Assembly: GCA_964017235.1 (NCBI GenBank)
Contig: OZ024927.1
Location: forward strand, 28,725,160 to 28,789,159
Length of the DNA: 64,000 nucleotides
Direction of reading: 5' to 3'
From: Sabellastarte sp. h YS-2021
Taxonomy: Eukaryota; Annelida; Polychaeta; Sabellida; Sabellidae
Positions 34,478 through 45,713 of the stretch are shown here, piece after piece. How positions within the stretch are numbered: the first letter of the stretch is position 1; each line of letters starts with the position of its first letter. The notes beneath the pieces were generated by a model, which did not search any database, was not told the origin of the DNA, and saw nothing but the letters and a program-made list of their open reading frames with translations. The position numbers and the translations under genes were made by a program.

Positions 34478-34682
34478 CTCGCCTAAGGCTCTTGTTTCTT
34501 TGTAATTACTTTTAATTTCATTGTAATAAATAAACTTTCAATTTGCAGAATGGAATCTTACATATAATGGCGTTTACATTAGACAGAAACTGTCTGTTGA
34601 GATTAAATCCCCTAACATGTTCGAGTGCTTTATGAATATATAACATTAGATTTGGTATCCATTTGAGCCTTACACAAGGCTA
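34478..34682. mobile_element. TAGCC-type small element, third copy
   Basis: It starts GCCTAAGGCTCTTGTTTCT and ends TTTGAGCCTTACACAAGGCT. The inside has AACATGTTCGAGTGCTTTAT, matching AACATGTATGAGTGCTTTAT of the 38437 copy. Confidence 0.5.
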
Positions 34683-36173
34683 GCTAATTACTTAAAGTCC
34701 AGTACATACACTTGCTGCCTTCAGATCCCACTGTGTAGACCTTCCTAGTCTGTCACGTAGTGAGAGGTAGTTTGGAAATCTACCTGTAAATATAAAGGTC
34801 AAATGCACAAGGCAAAGACCATCCATATAAAATTGGTGTGAACTTGTCACTTTCAGGTAATATCCATGCATTTTTATCTTACTGTTAACAAGCTTTCCAT
34901 CTGTGTCCAATTTTCAAAACCGCCATTTGTTTCCCCACACAAAAGTTATGGAAGATCATTTTAATTGTTATTTCCATTTCATTTTTGAAAACTTTTAGCT
35001 CACCCATACCCATCACCAATCAACCAATGAGAAGACAAAACCTTCTCAATTCTCTAAAACTGCGATGACTCCCACCCAGTCTATCACTTTGGTTTCTTTT
35101 GAAAAACAATGACCAGTTGCCTCACAGGTCTACAATGATTCAGAGCTTCTTTCCTCCTTGACTACATCTAGGCAGTGCCACATAAGCTGCTGTCTTGAAA
35201 ATGATATAAGCCTGGTTTAATTCAATCACTGAAAATTGATTGGTTTACTTTGAGATTAAGAATACATTGTATAGGTTATATCATAAGAATATGCATTATT
35301 GTCAAAAATATGCACTGATATTCATCACCACTGACAATCAACTACAAGCCAGAAATTGGACCTACCACCTGAGGGATGGCGGGAGTGGGTTGGGCTGAGT
35401 GTTACCCACTCGCCATCTCAACTCCCTCACATACTGCAAAAAAGCAGACTTTAAAACTACTGTACGTGTGTACAAAGGTTTTGAACAAATTTCAAACTGT
35501 CAACTCTCATGGCGTGCTTTTTGTTTACATTTTCTATAGAAAAGTGATGAAACGTGATCTGTAATTTTGCAGTCTCCTTAGGTCTTCTTGTCTTTCTATG
35601 TTAAAGTTTCTGGAAATAGCTGGACACACTGGGCAATAATCTTGCATTATCATTTTACATACTGACTCATGAAGATGAACAAACAATGTTCACTCAACGC
35701 CAGAATGCTGCAGCTTTAGAAGTATCCTCAGCATTACTCAACTGACCAACTGGCCTGCTGGGAGCAGACAGCATTGGCATCATGTTCATAGACCTGCCTC
35801 ACAGCCCCCACTACAATAAATGCTCCCCATTTATCATGTATTGATAAACTTGACCTCCATCTCAACGGGCTTTGATGCCACTGAAATCTAGCCTTGCTGT
35901 AGAACTCAAATTTGACTTTAAAAAGAGTGGGGATTAGTTTTAACGTAGGTACGTGGACAATGTTGGTCTCTTTTGCTTTGGTATTAGGGTGTTGGACTTC
36001 AGAGCAAAAGATCTGGGGTTCGTCCTTCACCTGACCATAAATATTTTCCCTTTGAGTAAAAGTGGGTACCAACACTAGAATGATGACAAAGCAAAGGACT
36101 CAATAATTGGTTTTAAAGACCATGAAACCACAGATTTTTCCCAATTCACCGTGTGCCATGTCAAGTGATTGAT
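34683..36173. other. Gene-free DNA
   Basis: Two minus-strand frames (34692-34910 and 35734-36075) show no family. A tRNA-like B box (GGGGTTCGTCC) near 36013 suggests an old SINE at about 35960-36060. Confidence 0.4.
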
Positions 36174-36372
36174 TTGGGATTGACTTTTTCTTTCAACACA
36201 TTATATACAGGTCATGCAACGAAGGTTAGTTGAAGGATGGAGCAATAGCTTTCCAGTTGATCAGGTCTGCACTGACCACCATTGTGTAATGACAGGCAAT
36301 TAGTAATTTTCCCACTGGAGGTTATAATTAAGATTTAAACTCACAGCATTCGTAGTGGAAGGAGACTTTGTC
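36174..36372 (-). mobile_element. Old SINE copy, minus strand
   Basis: Blocks TTTCAACACATTATATACAG, GTCATGCAACGAAGGTTAG, CAGGTCTGCACTGACCACC, GGCAATTAGTAATTTTCCCA and GATTTAAACTC follow the order of the 25334-25563 SINE. Confidence 0.6.
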
Positions 36373-36663
36373 ACCGAGTTCACAACTTTCCATGCTGGAG
36401 TCATGAGCTCCAACCTGACACCTTTGTCTACATTCATTTCTAGTTCTGGTTTCTGGGGCCTCTGTAGTGGGATTTACATTAGGGTAGGATGGCTTTGGTT
36501 CAATTCAAGGCAACTCAGAAAACACTTTGCGTTCTGGACCTCATTTGTGAAATGTTTGAAATACCTCCGTGAGCCTTCAAGAGTTGTACTGAAATATACA
36601 CACTGAACGGGTTAGTGGGTGGAATGGCTATTCTGGGTGGCTCTTTGTTCAAAATGTACTATC

Positions 36664-36722
36664 CATATACTACTACTAGTACTAATACTACTACTGATAC
36701 TACTACTGATACTAATACAAAT
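36664..36722 (+). repeat. (ACT)n / (ACTGAT)n microsatellite
   Basis: TACTACTACTAGTACTAATA and TACTACTGATACTACTAC: about 60 bases of imperfect trinucleotide repeat. Confidence 0.85.
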
Positions 36723-36726
36723 GATA

Positions 36727-36932
36727 ATATAGGTTACAACACTAGAGTTAGTTGAAGGGTAAGCAAACAGTACATTCTAGCTCGTTAGATTTCTACACTG
36801 ACAACCTTTGGGCAAAGGCAAGAATATACTAACTTTCCAACCTATAGTGAGGAATAGGAATAGAATTTGAACCGCCAACCTTAGAGATAGGAAGCTAACT
36901 GTTTAAACCATTATGCTACTATACCCACTGAT
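36727..36932 (-). mobile_element. Old SINE copy, minus strand
   Basis: GGTTACAACACTAGAGTTAG, AAACAGTACATTCTAGCTCG, TAACTTTCCAACC, GAATTTGAACCGCC and a tRNA-like head inverse (ACCATTATGCTACTATACCC) match the family in order. Confidence 0.6.
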
Positions 36933-38436
36933 TGGTTCCAGTTAAAACGTTAAAATCAAAGTGCATCACAGCCTTTGGACAGACTTTACAGTCTATTTTA
37001 ACAGGGAACCTGAGTATAGAGTTTCAGAAAGCAACTCCATCTTATCTGGAAACCTTATCTGAGCAAAGATCACAGTACAAAGGAGAAGCAGTACAGTTAT
37101 GTCATCTCACAGGCTATCTGGAAATGTTTTGACTTCTGTGGATGCAAATAGGAACCTGCTTTACAAAGTTTTTTGATACTTCAGTTGTCAGATTTGAAGA
37201 ACTTTTAACACATTATAATCTCCTGTATTTTGTCTGGCTTGCAACTCGAAGCGTTTTGCGGCTTGTACAACCAGATCTGGTTTTTCCATGTTCTTTGGTT
37301 CTTTGGCACTTGTTTTAATTGTTTTCAAAAAGGCCAAGTTCACATCAGAATGTGACAGCTTCTATAAACTGTGACACCAGGAGTTTAACACTCCCGCGAG
37401 ATATGACTATTTTGAATGTAACAAAATATGTTACGAAGGTGAAGTATTGTAATGTCAGTACTGCGATAGGACCTGTTTTATGTTTAGTTATTTTTAGCTG
37501 CATGTAGTAAATTCAGAAGATTAGTTTCTGTATAAATATATTTAATTCATTAAAGTACATAGACATAGTGTTTAATCACCTCTTTCTTTACAATGTATTG
37601 TTAACATAATTCTATGATTTTTCCAATCTTTAATATTTGCAACGATTTTTGTCCTCGTGTCCTGAAGTTGTGATGCAAGTGTATGGTGCCGGACCTGAGT
37701 TTCTACCTTGGCAGTGTGAGAATTATGTTTGGAATCCATTGAAGTCCTTAGAAGCCACGGAATTTGGTGTTTAAAACTGTAATTTGGATAGAAGAAGTGA
37801 ATAGATGCCTGATTATCGATTTCCGATTTTGTGTTAATGGCTTTATTTTCGATCAGAAGTCCCTGGGTTCAATCCTTAATCATGCCATGAAGATTGTACT
37901 CTAGACAAGGAGTTTGACACAAACTTTGTTCTGTACAATCGGGAGTGAAAGCAAATGCACATCAAACCAGTCTGACGCAAGTCTTCTGCAAAATGAAGAG
38001 ACTTGTGAAATGTATTTCAGAATTGGTTCATAAATAAGAACGTTCTTATCATTTTAACTCTAAATGTATGGTGGATGCTGTTGATTCTGATCTGTTTTAA
38101 CAGATTAAAATAAAAATTGTTTTGTATACATAAACTGGTTGAAACATAAGCACGACATTGAAATAAAATAAATTTCCAAAACGATTTCCAAATTAAAGAA
38201 TTTCAAGGTTCCAGAAAATACTTCAGCAAAGAATTGAAAGACCTATAAATGTGGATTAGACTCATACTTTTTATAACATATTCCAACATTATGACATAGC
38301 CATGTACACCGATCTGTGATGACGATTCCCTGTTCGTTATTTTCTTACACCTAGTTCTCACAGGTCTGGGATGGCCTCATGAGTTATATATGGACATAAC
38401 ATATTTACTCCGTTTTTTTTTGTGGGGGAAGACTAC
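36933..38436. other. Gene-free AT-rich DNA
   Basis: Nothing recognised beyond short frames without similarity. Confidence 0.4.
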
Positions 38437-38674
38437 TAGCCTTGCTGAAGGCTGAAGTTTCTTTAGGGTTAGGGAAAATTTTTAGTTCAGATAATGGAAT
38501 TTCAGTTTCTATAATACACACATAGATGTACTGCTTTTAGAGCAGCATATAGCTGAGAGAATCTCTGTCTGATACACTTCTATCTCTTAACATGTATGAG
38601 TGCTTTATGAATATCAAAGATCGATGTGCATGGTTGAAAAGATATCATGCAAATTTAAGCCTTAAGCAAGGCTA
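38437..38674 (+). mobile_element. TAGCC-type small element, copy 1 of an inverted pair
   Basis: It begins TAGCCTTGCTGAAGGCT and ends AAGCCTTAAGCAAGGCTA, so its own ends are inverted repeats. Inside are TTCAGATAATGGAATTTCAG and AACATGTATGAGTGCTTTAT. It is non-coding, ~240 bp, and MITE-like. Confidence 0.75.
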
Positions 38675-39727
38675 TGAGACTACATTAGGTTTCAGAACTC
38701 AGGATTTGTGTTTGGGTGGGACTCTTTTACCACGACACGGATAGCATTTCCAGCACCTAGCGGGTTTCAGAAAAAACATGTTTGAATAGGTGTTTTGTCC
38801 TCTCACAAGTTGTATTAAACTCTACAGTTAGGAAGGGGTGAAGGGGGCAGTTTCACTTTATGTGGTGGTTCATTGTAAAAGTACACTTTCCATATACAAG
38901 GTCCATTAGTGGAACAGGTCGTGAAGTAATATTAAAATAGAGTTGGTACAACCACGTGGGACTGTGTGAACGGTCCATTAGACCTCAATATAGAGACTTG
39001 AAGAGGATCAGTTCCTGAGAAAATGTTGCTAGATGGTAAGATGCACCACAAATTCTGAATTCAGTGCTGACAAACAGGTTTTGCTCTATCCTTCTAATAA
39101 AGAAAAAAACATAAACTCAATACAAGTAAGTTCACATTTATTGAATTATGTCGGAAAGCATTGTAAGGATACAATCTCATGCATATTTGTTTTTGTGCAT
39201 TTTAGTGAAGCATTTGACTTAAACAATTTGTAATCAGGTTTCAAATTGTATTTAATTATCAAGGGATTGAAAAGACAATATTTGACCTTAAGTTCTTGAG
39301 ATAAGCCTTATTTTTAGTTGGAGAAAAACAATCACAGATTTGCATTCAGTGTAATAATAACAAGCAATTAACTCTAAACAAATATGAAAACCATATGTGG
39401 TGGATCTTAGGTTTCGCCTTTATAATCAAATCTGGACAGGAACCAATCAAAAGCCTCTTTTCATGTGATAGGAAGCCTGTTGAAAACACAAACAGTCATT
39501 CACAAGCCAAGGACTGAGGTTTGACACATCCATGGAGATTATTTGCTGGTGTTAAATTTACACAGAAACCCTATATAATATTTTCTTTGCATTGTTGTCC
39601 ATCGTTACAATAATAGGGAGTTATAGGCTGTTCCATCCAAGTTCAGAAGAGTTGCCTCTACAATGTTTCCTCGTGGGGAGTTGTAGATTATCCAAAGATA
39701 ATTTTGTACAGTATATATCAGGTATGC

Positions 39728-39956
39728 TAGCCTTGCTTACGGCTCAAATTTGCATGATATCTTTTCAAACATACACACAAATATTTGGTATTCATAAAGC
39801 ACCCATACATGTTAAGAGAAAGAACTGCATCAGACAGAGATTTCTCTTAGCTGTATAGTCAGTACGTGTATGAGTACGTTATAGAAACTAAAACTCCATT
39901 ATCTGAACAGAAAACTTTCCCTTACTGTATAGAAACTTGAGCCTTCAGCAAGGCTA
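39728..39956 (-). mobile_element. TAGCC-type small element, copy 2 of an inverted pair
   Basis: The inverse of this segment repeats the 38437-38674 copy over its whole length: TAGCCTTGCTGAAGGCTCAA, TTCAGATAATGGAGTTTTAG, AACATGTATGGGTGCTTTAT, GATATCATGCAAATTTGAGC. The two copies are about 1.05 kb apart and point towards each other. Confidence 0.75.
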
Positions 39957-40084
39957 CAGGTATGCATATTCAATTTTAAAAATACTTTACTTTCTAACTT
40001 GGCACGGCTTTGTATAAAACACTTGGTCAAGATATTCAATTGCTAGCTTAATATACTATTGTGAAATATTTACATATTATATAA

Positions 40085-40375
40085 ATACCTCCCCCAAAGA
40101 CTCTGAAAGAGGTTATGTTTTGCGGAGTGTTCATTGTCAGATAGTGTTTGCAGTTACTCCAAGACTAATGAAGTCTTGTTTATGAATATTGTTTCTGTCG
40201 GAGGGGCCCGACCAATTCAGCAAGTGATTAGATTTTAGGAAGGATCCGGATCATAGTCTGGATACAAAAGAATCCTGAATTTTCAAGTCCCAATTTCAAT
40301 GTATCAGTGAAAATTACAATATGGGATACTCAACTGTGTTGCCAGAGGTCTGTTCGTTAGGAGTCTTTTCTAGTT
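40085..40375. mobile_element. Degenerate relative of the 13328-13602 TIR element
   Basis: TACCTCCCCCAAAGAC, then GAGGTTATGTTTTGCGGAG, GGATCCGGATCATAGTCTGG, and at the far end GCCAGAGGTCTG. The inverse of the 13328 element has GGAGGTTATGTTTTCGCC and ATCCGTATCA-type blocks in the same order. Confidence 0.5.
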
Positions 40376-42507
40376 ATAATCTTATGACCATGTATATCTC
40401 CCACAGACTAAAAAATAGACGGTTGGTATTCCTGCATTGATGCCAAATTGTGCTTTTCTCCAAGACAGAGAAGAGACTGTCCCACTAGTGAAATTTACAC
40501 CTTACTGGGAAGTCACAGATGTCCAAACTGTCAAGATCAGAAACAAGTGAAAGTGACAAATATTTGATGGAACTAAATCCACTCTTTTCACACTTTAAAA
40601 CGACTTGAATCTAAAGATTTCCACCTCTTGTGTGTTAAGTGATTTGGAAATTGTTACTCTCTAATATGGATGATTACAGATACTTGAACAAAGATTATCA
40701 TTTAGTAGGATTTATTTGTTCAGCAAATACCAGGGAAGCATCCAAGGTTGTTTATTAAGGGATAATGTAACCTTAAAGAATTATGAAATGGCAGTACAAA
40801 AAGGAACACATGTCAACACAGGTAATTTGTTTTTTTAAAGCAAATAAACCTAATAGAATTAAGTGCGAAACATACAGAGCTTTTTTAGCTTTGTTAATCA
40901 GGTGTCCTTAAATAATTCAAGGATTGTTATTTTCACAATTATATGAGTGGAAAATTGCTGCGTGAAGTAAGTTTACAGTAACGTAAAAGTCTGATAAAAT
41001 AAAACAATTATGAAGCTATCAATAAATCCTCAGTAGTATGTTGAATAACCTCAAAAAAAGTAGCTGAATTAATCAAGATTGGAGAAATATCTGGCCCAAC
41101 ATACCATTGTAAATTTATTTAAAAAGCAAAAATTTTACATAATTTTGGAACTTTATCTTTTACCTTCTGTCCTGAGTTGAAAAAAAGAACTGTTCATGAA
41201 TGGCTGATTCTACAAAGTAGATGGTAAATTTACTGAAGAGCTTGATTGGTCCAATCAAACAAGGCTTTTAATGGGTGATTTCTAAAGGTTGAGCATTGTC
41301 CTTCCCTCAATCTTGCCAGAGGGGAGATTTACAGAATTTCACAAGAAGGGAAACGCTGTTGAACAGTTTGCCTGTATTGTTTTCCGGGGGGGGTATTTAC
41401 AATAGGGTCTAGAATATACTCTTGCACCATTTAGTGGTAAACTCCCTCCTCTTTTGACAAATGATGCACCCTTCTCGTGTCCTTTTATCCTTTATTAAAC
41501 TATCGATTGACTCTGACTGGATTAATTCTTTTAAGCCTCCTTTTATCACACATTATTTAGATTGTTTGAAAGTACTTTTTTTATCTAGAAAACTCTTGCA
41601 TATTATGCGACATTTGTGTATCAGAAGATGTGTTGTTCTCTCCGTTTTACTATGAAGAAATAAAAACATAATAAGGCCGTGAGGGCAGATAATGAGCAAT
41701 TAGCCGTGCCTGATTTGATGTCTGATGTTACAACAATAGAAGCCAGCTCGTGCTTTTGTCAATTTAGTGGAACTAGGAAGTCCATACAGGATTAAGAGCC
41801 AATACCCTTTTGTGCAGCTTGGGAATATAATGGCCATTGTAAATATACAGTAATTGGAGAAAATATGAAAACTGCAGGTGAACTTAGATGGTAAGTTCAT
41901 GAATTTGTGATGCTCTTGTGAATATTGTGATGACAGAAAGATTTCATTAATTGGTAATTATATATTTCTACAGGTACTTTATGTTACATCTTCATCACTT
42001 AGTATAATGATACATCCAGGGGCCATGATCTACAACAGTATTAAGACCATTTCTACTAAGATAGTATTTCTTAGATTTCAAGTAACAAATTATGAAACTG
42101 AACATTTCTAACTTTTGTTTTGGGAATACAAAGTTCAAGAAAAACTTAAGTGAAAATCCTTTCCTTACTTAGATCTAAGGTCACCTTGTATAAGTATTGT
42201 TGTAGAATATGGCCCTAGATGCCAAGTGACAATCTGGACTGAGTAGAATATGTCAGTACCGTCATTTCCAAACTTTTGTGGGATTATAAAAATGGACATT
42301 TAAAGAACAAAACAATATAGTAATAATAGTAGTGTAATAATCTTGAAATGTATATCTGATTATGTCAATTTGTTTGGTATGTGACATAATTACTGGTACT
42401 GTTCAGTCAAGACAGTTCAGCACTTGCATTTTATGACAGTATTAAAACCTCTACACAATTAATTGTCATTCTAGAGCTATATATCATTGTAAGTAAGTGT
42501 GTTAAAA
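40376..42507. other. Gene-free AT-rich DNA
   Basis: Includes an isolated run of nine G near 41391. No coding or repeat signal that I could support. Confidence 0.4.
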
Positions 42508-43026
42508 AGGAAAACGTCCCGAATGACATATACAGAAAAAATATATCACGAATGAATATAGCAATATTATACGAGTGCGTAGCACGAGTATTATATTGTT
42601 AATCTTCATGAGTGATATATTTTTTCTGCATATGTCTGATGAGGGGTGTTTTACTTTTATTATCCACCATTTTGTGCGATTTATGGGTCAAATAATATGA
42701 ATAGTTAATGAGAAAACGTGAAACAGACTGTCAAAAAGCATGAGCAACACTGAATATAAAACTTCAATCTTTAACTTGCAATATCTCAGTCATTTCTGCA
42801 TGGATATTTATGCAACATACATGAGCAGAAGCGCTGGAATAACACCTTTCTAATGATATATTATACATATTTTTAAGTTACACACTTTCGGGATATTGTT
42901 GAAAAAATAAAAGTTATCCATACTCAATATTCATAGTACCGGGGCGCCGGTGAAAACAAAAAAAATACATCCCTGTCTGTATTTCCGTGTATTTAGGTCA
43001 AATACATTGCGTGGTGGATAATAAAA
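42508..43026 (-). mobile_element. Hairpin-bearing dispersed element, copy 2 (inverted)
   Basis: Inverse of the 26139-26655 copy across its whole length, starting GGAAAACGTCCCGAATGACA and ending GTGGTGGATAATAAAAT. It keeps the fold-back hairpin and the TTATTATCCACC inverted ends. Confidence 0.75.
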
Positions 43027-43332
43027 TATATTTTTTAATATAAATGTTGCTTACCGTTGGTAGTATTTAAGGGTAGGTGACACCCTTCACTGGTTGACAA
43101 ACTTCACTCGTTAAGCAGTAGTAAATGAAATGTACCAGTATCACTCAGATCTTTTTCTTGTATGCCATATTGGCATTAATGTGCTTTCTAGTGCATTTTG
43201 ATTATTTACAAAAGTTATTTAAAGTGCTTTAGTTTGAAATTCATCTAATTATAAGCAGTAACATAGGTCTATGGACAGGACAGGGGTTTCAGTCTACAAA
43301 CGCGAGCCATCAGAGACACGAGTAGTGCACTG

Positions 43333-43413
43333 AGGCTGTCGCCCATCCAAGTACTAACATAGCCCATTGCTACTAAACTTCACTGATGAGACAGGTACTC
43401 ATCACACTATGCC
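43333..43413 (-). pseudogene. 5S rRNA-derived fragment (pseudogene or 5S-type SINE head)
   Basis: On the minus strand GTTAGTACTTGGATGGGCGA matches the 5S rRNA 3' internal promoter (GTTAGTACTTGGATGGGAGA), preceded by GTCTCATCAGTGAAGTTTAG, like GTCTGATCTCGGAAGCTAAG of 5S. The 5S A box and intermediate element are partly altered. It breaks off before the end of 5S. It could be an isolated pseudogene or the head of a 5S-derived SINE. Confidence 0.72.
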
Positions 43414-43924
43414 ACAATTCATGAAAGTCCAGAAAAAAACCGGAAAAACCCCCCAAAATAAGTGATCTCTAGAAGTACGAGCCTCGCTAGAGCTCGTGCT
43501 TATAACTGTTGACACCAAAAGGGTTTGTGCAACCAGAGAAGAAGCTGTTATAGAGGATAGGCTTCATGGAACAGGTGAGCCTTGAGCCTGCTCCTGAAGG
43601 ATAATGTGGGAGCAAATCCATGCCTAAATTGTGCATTTCAGTTGTGCATCAAAATGAACTTTCCTATGTTTGTCAATCATAGTTAGGTTGCCCTGGTATT
43701 TTTAATGGGAGTGTGGTGTTTGATAAAAGTTATATTTTGTACAGAACATTGCTGTACTAGTACAACCAAGGCAGAAGACCCTACTAAAGGTCTTTGTGAG
43801 TATTGTGAGTCTACTGCTTCAAGGTGAATGTTGATTGGTTATACCCTAGTTTCATTTGAGAAGTTGAATTATCACCCCTTAAAAACTTTTCTAGGTAGAA
43901 TATTAATCAGAGAAGAAGAAAAGG

Positions 43925-44224
43925 GTGATCACTGAGTGCATTGTGATCAAAATGATAACCAAGAAGAATCACACTAATTGGTTAATGCCTATTGGAGCTA
44001 GAGAGTGCAATCTGAATATCCAAGACAACTCAATACGCCTACGCTTGGAAGTGTTGGATGCTTCAAATTTTGGTGTACACCACTCCAGCACAGAGATTGC
44101 AGGCTCTGAAGTCACTCGGACATTAGACATGGCATTGCAGAATTCAGTCTGGCTAGCAGTAGTTGAAGGAGCACTCATAGTGAAAACTAGGAAAAAATCT
44201 GCTTCCTGCTTATGCGTAGACTGA
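43925..44224 (+). other. Short open frame of unknown nature next to the palindrome
   Basis: Ninety-nine codons with no family recognised; contains RLRLEVLDASNFGVHHSSTE and ALQNSVWLAVVEGALIVKTR. The last 13 codons run into the left arm of the palindrome. No intron signals or start context make it convincing as a gene. It could be a fragment of a retrocopied transcript, given the flanking direct repeats. Confidence 0.25.
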
Positions 44225-44592
44225 GGGTGGATAATAAGATAGTTTATCTGCCTGATATAATTTAACTGTGTGTAAATTGTATTTCGACTGCTAATATTTT
44301 GTCAGTCTCATCAGAGGCTTTGAGATATTCAGGTCTGTGGTCCCTAAGGTACTATTGGGCTTTACAGGGGGAGCCCCCGGTTCAGAACCGGCTCTGAACC
44401 GGGGGCTCCCCCTGTAAAGCCCAATAGTACCTTAGGGACCACAGACCTGAATATCTCAAAGCCTCTGATGAGACTGACAAAATATTAGCAGTCGAAATAC
44501 AATTTACACACAGTTAAATTATATCAGGCAGATAAACTATCTTATTATCCACCCTCAGTCTACGCATAAGCAGGAAGCAGATTTTTTCCTAG
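44187..44592. repeat. 406-bp near-perfect palindrome with no spacer
   Basis: Two 203-bp arms are reverse complements at every position that I compared except one base pair near the centre (44387 against 44392). The ends are CTAGGAAAAAATCTG and its inverse CAGATTTTTTCCTAG. The centre is between 44389 and 44390, in GGTTCAGAACCGG. Confidence 0.93.
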
Positions 44593-44914
44593 AATATTAA
44601 TCAGTTTGAATGTTTTTCTCTGTAAGTATAATTATATCTTGCACTCATGTCAATGCGTATATTATTAAGCAGACGGAAAATTAAATAATACAAACGCCAA
44701 AAAAAGTTTTATCTTCAAATGTTGCAGAAGCATTACAGTTATTGCATGTATAGTATTGCAACATATTCTGTTGTCTTTTAATTTTAACCCTCATATTTGG
44801 ATAGCATGACCATGAAAATGTAAAGAGAAATGTTGACACAAATTGAAAATTCAGTGAAATAGATTTTTTTCTATGCAGAATTATATACCTGAAAATTTTC
44901 AGAAAATTGCATTC

Positions 44915-45300
44915 ATTATTACCTCCAACAAGGAAGTTATGTTTTTAACAGGTTTTGTTCGTGTCTCTTTCTCTGTATGATCTGGTTGTTTCCCAAAAAT
45001 TATTCCCACCCTTCTTTGTTCAGGTCCAACCTGCACAAACAAAAATTTGATACGGATACATTTATTAGTTTGCAAACCCAGATAAACAAGGTAATTACAA
45101 AAATTAGGGATTATAATCTTTTTGGTGTACAAATGAAAGCATTTTTACTAGCAACCTCAAGGAAAATTTTTTTTTGTTCATTTAATTTACAAATCCCAAA
45201 GACTCACTTGGAAACTAACCTTAAATGTGGGTGGAAACAAAAGTGTCTGTATGTCAGCTCTGTGGAAACATAGGTTTCCTATGCCTGCCTTTGTTCTGTA
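44915..45300. other. Fragment related to the 13328 TIR element, then plain DNA
   Basis: ACCTCCAACAAGGAAGTTATG near 44922 resembles the ACCTCC-GCCAAGG/GGTTATGTTTT end of that element family. No matching far end was found. Confidence 0.35.
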
Positions 45301-45632
45301 AAAGATGAATTTTCAAGACTGATGCTAGGTATTTTTTACCCTTTCTCTGTGTTTCTCATTGAGATATAATCTATCAATTCTGTGGATGATATATCAGGTA
45401 AAAAGGTGTCTCATAAAGTGATGTATAGGCAGGTTTATCAGTGTGTGAAATGTATTTTTGAATCCCCTGAACTGCTGTGTCATAATGAGGGCAGATTAGG
45501 ATGTATGTTCTTCTCACTGATTATCACATATTGAAGTGATTTCCAAGTGATGTGTGGGAACCACTAGATCAGTATATAAGACTTATTATTTAGCCTTGTG
45601 TAAGGCTATGCATTACCAAAAAAACTAAACAT

Positions 45633-45713
45633 ATGTATATGTTATGACCCAGTTGTGAAATTGTCTATTTCTCAGGATGCTTTCACTTTGTTACTGGGTC
45701 ATAACATATACAT
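45633..45713. repeat. Perfect 21-bp inverted repeat with 39-bp loop
   Basis: ATGTATATGTTATGACCCAG plus T at 45633-45653 is exactly inverted at 45693-45713. Function unknown. Confidence 0.85.

Larger units (their letters stand above)
43896..44604. repeat. Segment bounded by a 15-bp direct repeat, containing a large palindrome
   Basis: TAGAATATTAATCAG occurs at 43896-43910 and again at 44590-44604. Between them are a short open frame (43925-44224) and the 406-bp palindrome. The repeat has the look of a target duplication or of a rearrangement breakpoint. Confidence 0.6.

Noticed and set aside
36355-36606. Short gene, with a similar frame near 30777
   Set aside because: Both are parts of a dispersed repeat with different frames and no conserved reading.
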